Position numbers and translations under genes: made by a program. A stretch of DNA of 64,000 nucleotides from a virus. The notes beneath the pieces are model-generated. The model did not search any database, was not told where the DNA came from, and was given only the letters and a program-made list of their open reading frames with translations. Of the stretch, positions 7,432-16,020 are shown piece after piece (the stretch's first letter is position 1; every line of letters begins with the position of its first letter). The stretch is taken from the IMG/VR virus record IMGVR_UViG_3300020581_000002, positions 1-64,000 of that record, one strand, 5' to 3'.

Positions 7432-9152
7432 TGCTTCCCTCCTCCCACCTGCCGCAGCAACACCTTCTCGCCAACCTCGGGGTGCTCCTGCATGAGCTTC
7501 TGCATGAACTGCGCCTTCTCAGCCTTGCGCTCGCGCGCCGCGAGCTTGGCCGCCTCCTTGTTCGGGTAGTGCATGTTCTCGAGCACGTACTCGTCGTCCA
7601 CGATCCCCGACTTGTGCGAAGCAAAAATAAGCTGCTCAGTCTCGCTCGCAAAGATCGGACTGGAGCTGTGACTATCCACCGTCACCCGCCAATCGTCAGG
7701 CAGCTCCGACAAGAGAAAGCGCGTCTCTTCACACGATTCAAACGTGTCGCCATTCGTCCAGTAGAACCGCCCATCCTTCGCCTCCATGATCGACAGCGTG
7801 AGATCGGCCGAATCGGCGCACTGCCGCTCCACTAAAAGAGAGCGATCGCGCAGTGTCGGCGAAGCCGTCTTGACCAGCGTGTCGGCGTGCACGCCGGCCC
7901 GCACGCCAGGCTCGCCCTGCCCGCGCATGATCTCGGGAAACGACCCCAACTCGTTGATCTTTTGCTCAAGGTGCTGAATCATCGGCAACAGTTCGGACGG
8001 AAACTTGGGCGTCAAATCCTTGATGTCTGACCCTGCCCCTTGGTTCAAATAACCGGCGATCCGCGCCTGCGAGTACAACTCATCCGTCATCCCCGACTCA
8101 CCAACGAACCCCAAAAACTTGTCTATCTGCTGCCCTATCAAACGTCGCGCGTCAGCGTACCACTCCGACAGCAAACCCTGCGGCTCAATCAAATCAGTCA
8201 GCTCGCTGCGCCCCCAAAACCAGTTCGTCACCTCGTTAGGCTGGATTAGACGATAAGGCTGAAGCCGAGAATCCTTGATCAGCAAGTTCGCCCTAGCAAA
8301 CCGCGGCGCGATGACGATGTCGGGATCGACTACGATGATAGTCGTGTAATCCTTCTCGTCCTGCACCCATAGCTCGTGGACCTTAACAACCGGCGCCATT
8401 ACCTGCGGCCCCATGACCGCATAATTCGGATCGTTGCCAAGCTGTACGATACCGCCCGGTGCCGGCTGCGTCGCCCCCTGAAGCCCAGTGTTTAGCTGCG
8501 ACGCCGACAGAACCTGATGAAAGTAACTCGTCATATCCGACATCGACGAACCGGTTGTCGCGTGCGCCTTGATGCGGTCGTAAAGCTTGTCCGCGTCCGG
8601 CATGTGCCAGATGCGCCGCCACACCTCGGCCAGCGTCATCACGGTCGTCTCGCACAGCGCGATCTGCTTATTGATGTCGTTCTCAGCCTCGTTGTAGACG
8701 CCGAATCGCCACGGCAACACGAGTTTCTGATAGTACCGCGGCGTCTCCTTCTCGCCCTCAACCTGCACAAACTGCTTGAGAATGGCAGCGCCGTACTTGA
8801 GCGCCTCGAACACGCCAAGACCGAACAGGAGGTCCGTGTTGCTACGATCCCACTGGCGGGTCAGCACGCGCGCCGCCACCTTCGCCCGCTCCATCTCACG
8901 CTTGGGATAAAGGTTCTCGTAGTCCAAATCGAACTTAAGCTCCACGGGGCTGTAAAGATGCGCCGCCGACCGCTCCAGATGCTGGTGCATCATGTTGACG
9001 AGCGACTTGGTCCCGTCGTAACGCCCAGTTTCGGTGATTGCGTTGAGAAGCCGGCACTGCGCCTCGCGCGAAGCCGCACTCACGCGGCACTGCTCGATCG
9101 TCTCGTTGGCAAAAGCGAGCAGTGCGCGCTTCTCGGCGGGAACACGGAGCAT
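7428..9152 (-). CDS. Portal protein
   Basis: 574 aa, with a TGATG overlap to the preceding gene. The N-terminal helices lead to an acidic/aromatic region (SPVELKFDLDYENLYPKREM), a clip-like segment around residues 195-330, and a long helical stem region near residues 370-430 (LNQGAGSDIKDLTPKFPSEL, IQHLEQKINELGSFPEIMRG) followed by RAGVHADTLVKTASPTLRDR. Size and position between terminase and scaffold fit the dodecameric portal through which DNA is packaged and ejected. The C-terminus is Lys/Glu-rich. Confidence 0.85.
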   Translation of the reverse strand: MLRVPAEKRALLAFANETIEQCRVSAASREAQCRLLNAITETGRYDGTKSLVNMMHQHLERSAAHLYSPVELKFDLDYENLYPKREMERAKVAARVLTRQWDRSNTDLLFGLGVFEALKYGAAILKQFVQVEGEKETPRYYQKLVLPWRFGVYNEAENDINKQIALCETTVMTLAEVWRRIWHMPDADKLYDRIKAHATTGSSMSDMTSYFHQVLSASQLNTGLQGATQPAPGGIVQLGNDPNYAVMGPQVMAPVVKVHELWVQDEKDYTTIIVVDPDIVIAPRFARANLLIKDSRLQPYRLIQPNEVTNWFWGRSELTDLIEPQGLLSEWYADARRLIGQQIDKFLGFVGESGMTDELYSQARIAGYLNQGAGSDIKDLTPKFPSELLPMIQHLEQKINELGSFPEIMRGQGEPGVRAGVHADTLVKTASPTLRDRSLLVERQCADSADLTLSIMEAKDGRFYWTNGDTFESCEETRFLLSELPDDWRVTVDSHSSSPIFASETEQLIFASHKSGIVDDEYVLENMHYPNKEAAKLAARERKAEKAQFMQKLMQEHPEVGEKVLLRQVGGGKH

Positions 9153-9706
9153 CAGACGCGCCGCCTATAACCAGGCTGCAACACCTCGTTAGCGGGCAAG
9201 TCGCCCACCTTATCCCACCCCATGCGCTCGGCGTGCGCACCACGCAGCGCAGTCTGCGTGCGCGCACCAGCATTGGGGAACGGACCGCCCGAGACATCGG
9301 TGCTGTACTCCAACCCCGCCGAGTAACCCACCTGCGCATTGGGATTGCGCGCACGGATCGCATCCATGTTCTTCGTAATAACGTTATGAACCACTGGCGC
9401 TGCCACATCGCCCTCGTGGCGCGTCGGCGCGAGGTCGGTGATCTTGAGCCCCGACATCTCGGAAACAGGGACGCCCGCCATCTCAGCCGCCATCTCGGCT
9501 CGCCGCTCCGACCCACGCTCCATATCGCGATAGACCTTGTCGCTCGCCGTCGTCGAGGCGTGGCGAATGAACGGTACGACTATGTCATCGTCGTCCCGAT
9601 CGTGCCCCACATAGGCGCCACACAGCATGCAGTTCTTGGGCATCCCCTTACAGGGATCCCACGCGAACTTGCCGCGACAGTCAGGGCAGCGAAGACTGAA
9701 TGCCAT
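9152..9706 (-). CDS. Zinc-ribbon phage protein between terminase and portal
   Basis: 184 aa. Residues 8-29 carry CPDC...CMLC, a four-cysteine zinc ribbon. The remainder is hydrophilic with an acidic patch (HDRDDDDIVVPF) and a Gly-rich C-terminus (AGLEYSTDVSGGPFPNAGAR). It overlaps the portal start. Proteins like this often sit next to terminases; it may bind DNA during packaging or be a minor head protein. The 98 bases upstream of it (9707-9804) contain no gene I can support. Confidence 0.65.
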   Translation of the reverse strand: MAFSLRCPDCRGKFAWDPCKGMPKNCMLCGAYVGHDRDDDDIVVPFIRHASTTASDKVYRDMERGSERRAEMAAEMAGVPVSEMSGLKITDLAPTRHEGDVAAPVVHNVITKNMDAIRARNPNAQVGYSAGLEYSTDVSGGPFPNAGARTQTALRGAHAERMGWDKVGDLPANEVLQPGYRRRV

Positions 9707-9804
9707 TTTAATGACTCCGGTGGCCCGCCGGCTAAACCAAGGTCACCCAGGGCTCGATCTCTCCGTGTAGGTAGAGACCCGTAATCCTCAGCGGGCCGCC
9801 ACAA

Positions 9805-11727
9805 TCATCTATAACGCCATGACAACCTCGCCGCCTCCGCCTGCTGGCGCACTCTTGCGCGCTGCTTCTCGGCGAAGAACGCCTCCAGCTTGTTCTTGTT
9901 GAACAATTGCAGAGCCCCCTGCATTGTCAAGGCCCGCCGCGCCGCCTCCGCCTCGCGCGTGAGCTTGCGCATGATCAGGTTCTTCCTGATCTCCTTCTGC
10001 CAATAATACACCATCAGGGCCGCAGAAACAGCCCGGTCGTCCTTCTTACCGCTCGGCGCCTCGATCGTGTCGCCGTCCTGCGCGAGCGTGCGCATCTCTT
10101 CGATGAGGTCGGTCGATCGCACGCGGAACAACCCCGAAATCACGTAGTCCCGCAAGTGGTTCATGTACATGACTTTGAGATTAGTGTTAGTCTTCATGTG
10201 CCAGTTCTGGCCCGCCGCCATCCCGTCCGGCCGTGTGTAGATGAACGTGCGCACGTTGCGGAATATATTCTTAAGCCCCTTCTCCTCGATCTCCCGCGAC
10301 TGGTAGCCATTGTCGATCTGGTGCCGCAAGCTCTTGATCTCGTTGAACACCGTCTGACCCGGCCCGTTCAGCTCCAGCACATAGCGCACCTCAGCCTTCT
10401 CGGACCCACCATACCAGCCCATGATCGCCGCGAGCATCCACGCAAACTGCTGCGGCGTCGGGTGCGGCGAAGCGAACTCGGCCACCTGATCGATGCCATC
10501 GGCGTAGCAACGCCCCACCTCGATCGAGGAGCGATCATTGTGCTCGTTTTCCCCGAACGCGGTATCGACGCCGAGACAATAGACGCCCTCGGGATCAGGC
10601 TCCTCCCACACCTTCATCTCGGTCAGCTTCACGGAGTTCGTCCGGTGCACCATCATCCGGGAAAACTCGTCGCCGGGCGTAAAGTGATAGCGATCGAAGC
10701 GGTCGGAGGCGGAGTAATGGTACTGCGCCGTGAGCTTGTCGGCTGGAATAAACTGCGAACCCGTGATCTGAAACGCCTCGTCCTCGGTCCACGGCTGCTC
10801 CTGGATGCGAGTCGTCGAACCCTCGTACTCGGTTGTCGTGTCGGAATCCGTCTCATAGACAGCCGTCGGATCCATCTTGCGCCTGATCCAGGCAAGCTGC
10901 TCCTGCGTAATCTCGTGCCCGTACAACTCGCGTACCAGCCTGATCTTGGCGACCTCGCGCTCAGTTGGCACCTGCGCGCCATAGCGCAGGAAGTCGGGAT
11001 CGTCGCGACCAATGCACTGGCTAGGCTTAGACCACCACCCGAGGAACACGCAGCAACAATGCGCCTTGTCCCTACGCGCCTCCTCCCACATATCCTGCCA
11101 CTTGTTGGGACCGCGCGCCGTCGATTCTTTGATATAAAGCCGGTCAGGGTTCACGTCCGACAGCGACTGCTCGAACGCCTCCAGACCCTCGTCGTTGTCG
11201 TAGGAACACAGCTCCGATAAAGTCGCGAAGGCAAGGCCAATCGACCGCCCCAGCGTACCCGACGACTTGGACTTCTTGACGCCGGCCGACTTGAACAAAA
11301 TCTTAGAGTTGTTCTCCAGCGTCAGCCCCTCGCGGTTACCCTCGCCCGCCCCCTTGACGTGAGGAAACTTGATCGATTCAGGCAGGTCGCGGATCATCGC
11401 AACCAGCTCCTGGCGGGCATTCTCGCGGTTGGGAGCGGTGTCGAACACCAGCGCGCCAGCAAGCCCGCGGTGAATGCCCAACATGAAGACCGTGAGAGCA
11501 CGGACGATAGTGGAAATGCCAAGCTGGCGGGACTTCAAGACAAAGATGTGGTGAACGTCCCGCTCCAGCGCATCAAAAATCTCGGTAATGAGCTTGATCT
11601 GACCGTCGTAAAGGTTCTCGCCAAGACAGATGTGCCCATCGTCCTTAGAGTCGATGCTGCAGGCGTTGAGGAACTGGTAAAAGGCGGATTCTACAACGTC
11701 TCTTTTGCGCTTGGACCATCCTGGCAT
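9805..11727 (-). CDS. terL: Terminase large subunit
   Basis: 640 aa from ATG 11727, which overlaps the TGA of a 34-aa membrane gene. ATPase: Walker A-like LKSRQLGIST near residue 65, then an acidic LSELCSYDND segment expected to hold the catalytic Glu. Nuclease: GVDTAFGENEHNDRSSIEV supplies the first Asp, YVLELNGPG the second acid, and KKDDRAVSAALM the last Asp. These features define the motor that cuts and packages DNA. No small-terminase gene was recognised beside it. Confidence 0.9.
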   Translation of the reverse strand: MPGWSKRKRDVVESAFYQFLNACSIDSKDDGHICLGENLYDGQIKLITEIFDALERDVHHIFVLKSRQLGISTIVRALTVFMLGIHRGLAGALVFDTAPNRENARQELVAMIRDLPESIKFPHVKGAGEGNREGLTLENNSKILFKSAGVKKSKSSGTLGRSIGLAFATLSELCSYDNDEGLEAFEQSLSDVNPDRLYIKESTARGPNKWQDMWEEARRDKAHCCCVFLGWWSKPSQCIGRDDPDFLRYGAQVPTEREVAKIRLVRELYGHEITQEQLAWIRRKMDPTAVYETDSDTTTEYEGSTTRIQEQPWTEDEAFQITGSQFIPADKLTAQYHYSASDRFDRYHFTPGDEFSRMMVHRTNSVKLTEMKVWEEPDPEGVYCLGVDTAFGENEHNDRSSIEVGRCYADGIDQVAEFASPHPTPQQFAWMLAAIMGWYGGSEKAEVRYVLELNGPGQTVFNEIKSLRHQIDNGYQSREIEEKGLKNIFRNVRTFIYTRPDGMAAGQNWHMKTNTNLKVMYMNHLRDYVISGLFRVRSTDLIEEMRTLAQDGDTIEAPSGKKDDRAVSAALMVYYWQKEIRKNLIMRKLTREAEAARRALTMQGALQLFNKNKLEAFFAEKQRARVRQQAEAARLSWRYR

Positions 11728-11831
11728 CAGGCAATCATATAGACTACCCACATCAAAGCAACAACAGTGGCTCCTATCCACCAGCCCCAAAAGAATCCTT
11801 CCGCCCACATCGGATCGATACGAATTTTCAT
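11727..11831 (-). CDS. 34-aa membrane microprotein upstream of terminase
   Basis: ATG 11831 overlaps the TGA of the 89-aa gene (ATGA), and its own TGA overlaps the terminase ATG. The product MKIRIDPMWAEGFFWGWWIG continues into ATVVALMWVVYMIA, a single hydrophobic helix. Gapless coupling on both sides and the conserved reading frame support expression. Its role is unknown. Confidence 0.55.
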   Translation of the reverse strand: MKIRIDPMWAEGFFWGWWIGATVVALMWVVYMIA

Positions 11832-12097
11832 CGCCTCAAAAACCCCGCCTGACTTTGCCGCTGCTGCGCATCAAGCACCTGCAACTCCGCGTCGCACTTA
11901 GCCTTGAGCATAAGCCAAAACGTCATCCCGTCCTGCCGCGCGTCGAGGATGACGGTCGCGATCGGGTTGCCGCAATCCTTCGGGGGCACCACGACGAACG
12001 CGCCGCCAAAGCCGGAGGCCACGTTGCGGTCGATCTCCTCGGCAACGCGGAGAAAAAACTCCGCGTTGGAGGGAGGCTTGGGCTGCTCGTCAGCCAC
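11828..12097 (-). CDS. Hypothetical protein (89 aa)
   Basis: A small alpha/beta protein with NAEFFLRVAEEIDRNVASGF, then PPKDCGNPIATVILDARQ and a helical Gln-rich C-terminus. No domain recognised. It begins the packaging operon directly above the membrane microprotein and terminase. It could be an unusual small terminase subunit given its position, but it lacks a visible helix-turn-helix, so I do not assign that. Confidence 0.55.
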   Translation of the reverse strand: MADEQPKPPSNAEFFLRVAEEIDRNVASGFGGAFVVVPPKDCGNPIATVILDARQDGMTFWLMLKAKCDAELQVLDAQQRQSQAGFLRR

Positions 12098-12100
12098 GAA

Positions 12101-12457
12101 CTAGGGACCGGGGCTAGCTGGCACGGGCTGCGAAACGTGCGTAGCGTCAGCCGTATCAAGCACGATGTTAGTCGGCGTCACGTCTTGCACAATGTCTACA
12201 ACCAGCGTCACTATCTTCAAACCGGACGTATCAGACACAGTGACCGTGATCCCCGGCGATACCTGCACGAGCGGCGTGAGAACAATGGCGGGATTACCAC
12301 CCTTGTCCGTCCCAACCGCAGCACCGAGGCTAGCCGGCTTACTGGAAGTTACCGAGAACACGTCCCCGGTCGGAACCGGCTCGGTTGTACCAGCCGTGTT
12401 CTGAGTCTTGATCGTGATGGTATCGATCTCGTCGTTCGGCAGCTCGTAGTTCGGCAT
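12101..12457 (-). CDS. Ig-like beta-sandwich protein
   Basis: 118 aa from ATG 12457, chosen because AAAGGAAAGCTG lies just upstream; an in-frame ATG at 12559 gives a 152-aa form with a weaker site. The sequence alternates short strands typical of an Ig-like or cadherin-like fold (DTITIKTQNTAGTTEPVPTG, then GDVFSVTSSKPAS and QVSPGITVTVSDTSGLKIV). Such domains decorate phage heads and tails. The C-terminus is Pro-rich. No enzymatic residues. Confidence 0.6.
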   Translation of the reverse strand: MPNYELPNDEIDTITIKTQNTAGTTEPVPTGDVFSVTSSKPASLGAAVGTDKGGNPAIVLTPLVQVSPGITVTVSDTSGLKIVTLVVDIVQDVTPTNIVLDTADATHVSQPVPASPGP

Positions 12458-12568
12458 CAGCTTTCCTTTCTTGGTTTGACGCGTTGGCAATTCAAGCCCT
12501 ATAACGGTAGGCTTGTGGTAAAACATGTACAGAGCTTCAACCAGTTGCTGAAAAGCCATGAACGCTTT

Positions 12569-12784
12569 TTACCTCACATAGCGGTGCGAATAAACGTTCT
12601 TGACCTGCGCATTGAGCGCCTGCCCCACCGACGGCGCGTTCGCGATCTGCACAGCAAGCTCCTCGGCCACGCCCACGTAGGCGCTGACACGACCACTCTG
12701 CCACGTCACGAGAAGCTCGTTTGAGTCACTGTCGTAACCAACCTCGGCGACGTGGGAGGAATAGACCGGCTGGGTCCAGCTCAT
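12569..12784 (-). CDS. KTSC-domain protein (71 aa)
   Basis: Start at ATG 12784 with GAGGAAGGACAA. The sequence SSHVAEVGYDSDSNELLVTW, then GRVSAYVGVAEELAVQIANA and SVGQALNAQVKNVYSHRYV, follows the KTSC pattern: S-S-x-I/V, GYD, F/W-x-x-G, Y-x-Y/V, GV, S-x-G, and a terminal Y-x-x-x-R/Y. KTSC domains often accompany nucleic-acid enzymes, and their function is unknown. It overlaps the iron-sulfur-like gene by ATGA. Confidence 0.7.
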   Translation of the reverse strand: MSWTQPVYSSHVAEVGYDSDSNELLVTWQSGRVSAYVGVAEELAVQIANAPSVGQALNAQVKNVYSHRYVR

Positions 12785-12942
12785 TTGTCCTTCCTCTCCC
12801 AATGCCGACACCACCCGTGCGAGGAAATCCTGCCCTCGACGAGGGTGCACAAATCCGGCTTCCTGAACATGGAACAGCCCTCGCACTTATGCAGCGCCTT
12901 CGGGTTATCCTGATACTTGGCCTCGGTCTTGGTGATTTTCAT
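12781..12942 (-). CDS. HiPIP-like four-cysteine protein (53 aa)
   Basis: The spacing CEGCSMF, then CTLVEG and GWCRHW resembles the high-potential iron-sulfur protein pattern C-x2-C ... C ... GWC, in which four cysteines hold a 4Fe-4S cluster. The start ATG 12942 overlaps the upstream TGA. There is no signal peptide, unlike classical HiPIPs, so a cytosolic electron carrier, redox sensor or zinc protein is possible. Cluster binding is inferred from cysteine pattern only. Confidence 0.55.
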   Translation of the reverse strand: MKITKTEAKYQDNPKALHKCEGCSMFRKPDLCTLVEGRISSHGWCRHWERKDK

Positions 12943-13286
12943 CGCACCATCCCGTGTTCCTTCGCCGCGTCCACCATGATCTGATGAACCAGAGGGAGCA
13001 GCACCTCGTCGGTGTCCTCGACGGTCTCGTCGGCAAAGAGGAGGAAGGGAATCTTGAGGAGCGGCCGGCGCGCGGGATCGTAGAACGGGTTGCCCTCCGG
13101 GACGCGCCACACCAGGACGCGCCTGCGGTCGCGGTTGTGGTCGCCCAGCGTCCTGAACTCAGCCTCCATCTCGTCCACGAGACCCACCGCGCGCTGGCGG
13201 TTCTTCGCGAACTCCTTCGCGGGCAAGCGAATGCGCGCCCGGCGATCGGGATGATCGGCGAAGAACTGGGCGTCTTGATCAGTCAT
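12939..13286 (-). CDS. Hypothetical protein (115 aa)
   Basis: Start at ATG 13286 with GGGGAGCGGT upstream, overlapping the preceding TGA. It begins MTDQDAQFFADHPDRRARIR and has a basic segment with KNRQRAVGLVDEMEAEFRTL, then VLVWRVPEGNPFYDPARRPL. The FYDPARRPLLKIPFLLFADE portion looks like a folded alpha/beta domain. I recognise no named family. Part of the small-gene run before the head operon. Confidence 0.6.
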   Translation of the reverse strand: MTDQDAQFFADHPDRRARIRLPAKEFAKNRQRAVGLVDEMEAEFRTLGDHNRDRRRVLVWRVPEGNPFYDPARRPLLKIPFLLFADETVEDTDEVLLPLVHQIMVDAAKEHGMVR

Positions 13287-13462
13287 ACCGCTCCCCGCAC
13301 ATACCATTCGTATTCTAATCTTTTTATCTCTCTTGCTGCCTCTTGAAAGAGATCGCGCCAATCGGCCGCAAGCTGATCGTAAGTGCGCGGGCTCAACGTG
13401 GCTTTAACGCGTTGGTCGCACTTGGCCGCCGCCGTCTCAAGCCGCATCACGAGATCACTCAT
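13283..13462 (-). CDS. Small helical protein, paralogue of next gene (59 aa)
   Basis: Start at ATG 13462. The N-terminus MSDLVMRLETAAAK and the later EAAREIKRLEYEW match the neighbour MGDLVTQLERVATQ and AAAREIKRLNREC. Both appear to be short coiled-coil proteins made by tandem duplication. Function unknown. The gene overlaps its paralogue by eight bases. Confidence 0.6.
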   Translation of the reverse strand: MSDLVMRLETAAAKCDQRVKATLSPRTYDQLAADWRDLFQEAAREIKRLEYEWYVRGAV

Positions 13463-13676
13463 TGAACTTCTCCTCACGCTCTCGCGTCGCCTCCTGCAAA
13501 AGACCATAAACGTCTTGACACTCACGGTTCAATCTTTTTATTTCTCGCGCCGCCGCTTGCAGAAGAACGCGCACGGCGTCAGCCTGTATATAGTAAGTAG
13601 ATGTCTTCGCGAAACCTTCGCTTTGTTTAGCGAACTGAGTCGCCACCCTTTCAAGCTGCGTTACGAGATCGCCCAT
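13455..13676 (-). CDS. Small coiled-coil protein (73 aa)
   Basis: MGDLVTQLERVATQFAKQSE leads to a helical region ADAVRVLLQAAAREIKRLN and a charged tail (EATREREEKFNE). The pattern is a continuous amphipathic helix. It overlaps the C-terminus of the TPR glycosyltransferase gene by 26 bases and is paralogous to the gene at 13283-13462. Confidence 0.6.
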   Translation of the reverse strand: MGDLVTQLERVATQFAKQSEGFAKTSTYYIQADAVRVLLQAAAREIKRLNRECQDVYGLLQEATREREEKFNE

Positions 13677-15057
13677 TGAGCTTATCCTCCAACGCTGACG
13701 TTATTCCCTTGAACACGCTCGACCAGCTTTCGCCCTGGAGCTGCCTGAAAATACGATGCTTCGGCGTCCACAGCAGCTTTTCACCCGCGAGCCCGACTCG
13801 GTAGTCGCGGCCGCCCCACGAGTACGGTATCCAGCATTCCTTCCCTGCGAGCGCCGCGATGTGCCCGAGGGCTGACTCGCAGCATATCACAAGGTCAAGG
13901 TCACGCAGGAGAGACACTGTGTCCGCCACGTCGCTGATGTAGGGCGTGAGATCACGGATGAACCCAGCCGCCCCAGCGTCATGCATCTCCTTGCCCTTCT
14001 CATCCTTTTGAAGCGAGTAAAGCTGCACGCCCGGCACGCGCAGCAGCTCGAAGAACTGGGTCACCGGAATGTTGCGAAAGCGATCAATGTCGTTTGCAGG
14101 CGAGCCCGACCACGCAATGCCGACGTGCAGCTTCTTGTCCGGGACCTTCCAGGTACGCGGCATCCCAAAGACGGGCGCTTCTATGTGCTTCTGGTTGGTG
14201 ACATCTTTGTTCGCCAGCCCGAGCGCATAGGGCAGGCTCACAAACGTCGTCCAGTAGTCGGCCGCCGGAAACGGCGCCGGCGCCGGGATCAGGTTAACGT
14301 TCGGCAAGTGCACAAAGGCGTGCGAAAAGAGCCGCAAGAGCGCCGGCTGGATGAAGAGATGAAGGTAGCGGGCCCGCTTCGCAGCGAGGCCGACGAAGCG
14401 CGCAAAGGACAGCGTGTCGCCCAACCCTTGGTCCGCCGCCACGAACACGGTCTTGCCCGGCTGGCCCGCCCAATTCTCGTAGGGAAACTTAAGGAACTGC
14501 GGCAAGCGCCATTCAAACCGGCGCTCGAAGTGCCTGAAACCGCGCTCGTAATCGCCGTTAAACAGGCAAGCAAACGCAACCGCAATCTCGCAGTTGGCGT
14601 TCTCGGGCGCGTCCTTAGGGCACAGCTCCCAGCACTTCTCAGCCGCCACCTGCATGTGAACGCTGTCGCAAAGGTGCGACCGGATCAGCGACATGTTGAG
14701 CCAGCCAAGAAAATGCGTATCGTCGAGCTTGAGCGCGGCATCGGTCGCGAGCAAAGCTTCGTCGGTACGCGCCAGCGAGTGCAGCCGCCAACCAAGGTTG
14801 ACGAGGGCGCGCACTTTCTCGTCCTTCGTCATCTCGCACTGGAGAGCGAGCCGCCAGTTGGCAATCGCGGCCTCATAGTGGTTGAGGTTCGAGTTGTTGT
14901 TGCCGGCCTGAAAATGTCCCTCGTACCACGTCGGATCGGCGAGGCAGGCGGAAGAAAAAAGCTGGTAAGAAGTCGTGAGATGCCGCGGGTCGGTCGCGGT
15001 ATTATGCGCTTCCACCGCTTGATTGTAGAACTTCACCGCCTCGCTGCGATTGCCCAT
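13651..15057 (-). CDS. TPR-containing glycosyltransferase (GT9/heptosyltransferase-like)
   Basis: 468 aa. Residues about 5-160 form tetratricopeptide-type helix pairs (SSACLADPTWYEGHFQAGNN, RALVNLGWRLHSLARTDEAL). From about residue 205 the pattern is GT-B: WAGQPGKTVFVAADQGLGDT, then KKLHVGIAWSGSPANDIDRF, IRDLTPYISDVADTVSLLRD, and DLVICCESALGHIAALAGK. These match ADP-heptose:LPS heptosyltransferase-like (GT9) proteins fused to TPRs. A phage copy may glycosylate a virion protein or alter host surface glycan. The start overlaps the serine recombinase gene by 56 bases. Confidence 0.8.
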   Translation of the reverse strand: MGNRSEAVKFYNQAVEAHNTATDPRHLTTSYQLFSSACLADPTWYEGHFQAGNNNSNLNHYEAAIANWRLALQCEMTKDEKVRALVNLGWRLHSLARTDEALLATDAALKLDDTHFLGWLNMSLIRSHLCDSVHMQVAAEKCWELCPKDAPENANCEIAVAFACLFNGDYERGFRHFERRFEWRLPQFLKFPYENWAGQPGKTVFVAADQGLGDTLSFARFVGLAAKRARYLHLFIQPALLRLFSHAFVHLPNVNLIPAPAPFPAADYWTTFVSLPYALGLANKDVTNQKHIEAPVFGMPRTWKVPDKKLHVGIAWSGSPANDIDRFRNIPVTQFFELLRVPGVQLYSLQKDEKGKEMHDAGAAGFIRDLTPYISDVADTVSLLRDLDLVICCESALGHIAALAGKECWIPYSWGGRDYRVGLAGEKLLWTPKHRIFRQLQGESWSSVFKGITSALEDKLNGRSRNAA

Positions 15058-15745
15058 TCCTCAGCATCCTCCTAACCTGTGTCGCCTGCACCGGCTTCTC
15101 GCCACGCAGACGCACGCCCATCTCATTGAGGCGAGTTGCCACACGGTGCGGGCGCGCATGCAGCTCGCGCCATAACTTGGCAGTCAGACGAATAACCTCT
15201 TGCTCATCCTCGCGAGGCTCGAGCACCGCCTGCCTGCCCTCGCCTACAACTTTAAAGCCGTAGGGCGCTTGCCCGCCGATGTGACCGCCGTTGCGCCGCT
15301 TGCCGGCGCGGCCCTCGATTGTGCGCTCGCTGATGCGCTCGCGCTCGAACTCGGCGACGAGGGCGAGCAAGCCAAAGAACAGCTTGGCGACCCCGTTCCC
15401 CGTCACCGGCTCGGCGCCCATGTCGATCAGGATCAGATCGATCCCTCGCTTCTTGAGCTGCTCGGCCGTGAGCATGGCGTCGGAGGCCGAGCGAAACAGC
15501 CGATCGAGCTTGTTCGCCACAATCACGTCTCCCGCCTTGGCGGCAGCGAGAAGCTCGGCGCCGGCAGGACGCAAGCCAAGCGAAATCGAGCCGCTGACAC
15601 CCGCGTCCTCGTAATGGGCGAAGTCGTGCGCGGAGGCGCCGCGCAACTGCGCAACCGCCCAGTTCTTGCGCCGCTGCTCGGCAAGCGAGGTCGCGCCGTC
15701 GGCGGCTTGCTCTGCTGTGCTCACGCGCGAATACGAGAGAATCAT
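15002..15745 (-). CDS. Serine recombinase (resolvase/invertase type)
   Basis: 247 aa. MILSYSRVST places the catalytic Ser at residue 9; the N-terminal catalytic domain continues through VIVANKLDRLFRSASDAMLT and LLALVAEFERERISERT with the usual Arg residues. Residues 150-220 hold the start of a recombinase domain (GGHIGGQAPYGFKV, RVATRLNEMGVRLRGE). It is far shorter than a large serine integrase (450-550 aa), so an invertase or resolvase-like role in the glycan cassette is plausible; integration is also possible. Upstream gene overlap is two bases apart. Confidence 0.85.
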   Translation of the reverse strand: MILSYSRVSTAEQAADGATSLAEQRRKNWAVAQLRGASAHDFAHYEDAGVSGSISLGLRPAGAELLAAAKAGDVIVANKLDRLFRSASDAMLTAEQLKKRGIDLILIDMGAEPVTGNGVAKLFFGLLALVAEFERERISERTIEGRAGKRRNGGHIGGQAPYGFKVVGEGRQAVLEPREDEQEVIRLTAKLWRELHARPHRVATRLNEMGVRLRGEKPVQATQVRRMLRNGQSQRGGEVLQSSGGSA

Positions 15746-15746
15746 C

Positions 15747-16010
15747 TCAGCACTCCATCAACGGAGGCAAGTACCTCACCGTAACCACGTAGGGCTTATC
15801 AGGAGGCGGCGAGAACTCAATCGTGTTAACGAATATAGCACACGCCCTTGGCCTGCCCGCTTCCAGATTGCGCTCCAACGCCAAGGGGTTTACAATCTGC
15901 AGCACGTATCTATGCAATTGGTTGTGCTTTTGATTACCCTCGATCCACGCTGCCACCACCTGACTATAAGCTGGCAGCTTGTACTTGGTCTTTCCCTTAC
16001 GTAGCTTCAT
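15747..16010 (-). CDS. Hypothetical protein (87 aa)
   Basis: Starts with ATG 16010 behind GGGAGGTGCGTC. It begins MKLRKGKTKYKLPAYSQVVA and ends VVTVRYLPPLMEC; the middle is hydrophobic and basic. No family recognised. It is the first gene behind the operator-promoter at 16021-16060 and is likely cotranscribed with the serine recombinase and the TPR glycosyltransferase. Confidence 0.55.
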   Translation of the reverse strand: MKLRKGKTKYKLPAYSQVVAAWIEGNQKHNQLHRYVLQIVNPLALERNLEAGRPRACAIFVNTIEFSPPPDKPYVVTVRYLPPLMEC

Positions 16011-16020
16011 GACGCACCTC

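Noticed and set aside
8517-9170. Plus-strand frame opposite the portal gene
   Set aside because: Antisense shadow with no start signal; residue content mirrors the portal codon pattern.
9907-11220. Long plus-strand reading frame opposite the terminase gene
   Set aside because: It is the antisense shadow of a strongly conserved coding gene; it lacks a ribosome binding site and has Leu/Arg/His-rich low-quality sequence.
13283-13525. Longer start for the short coiled-coil protein at 13283
   Set aside because: The extra Arg-rich N-terminus does not match its paralogue, whose start aligns with ATG 13462.
15002-15745. Large serine integrase proving a temperate life cycle
   Set aside because: At 247 aa it is half the usual integrase length, and no attachment site could be identified, so lysogeny is not claimed.
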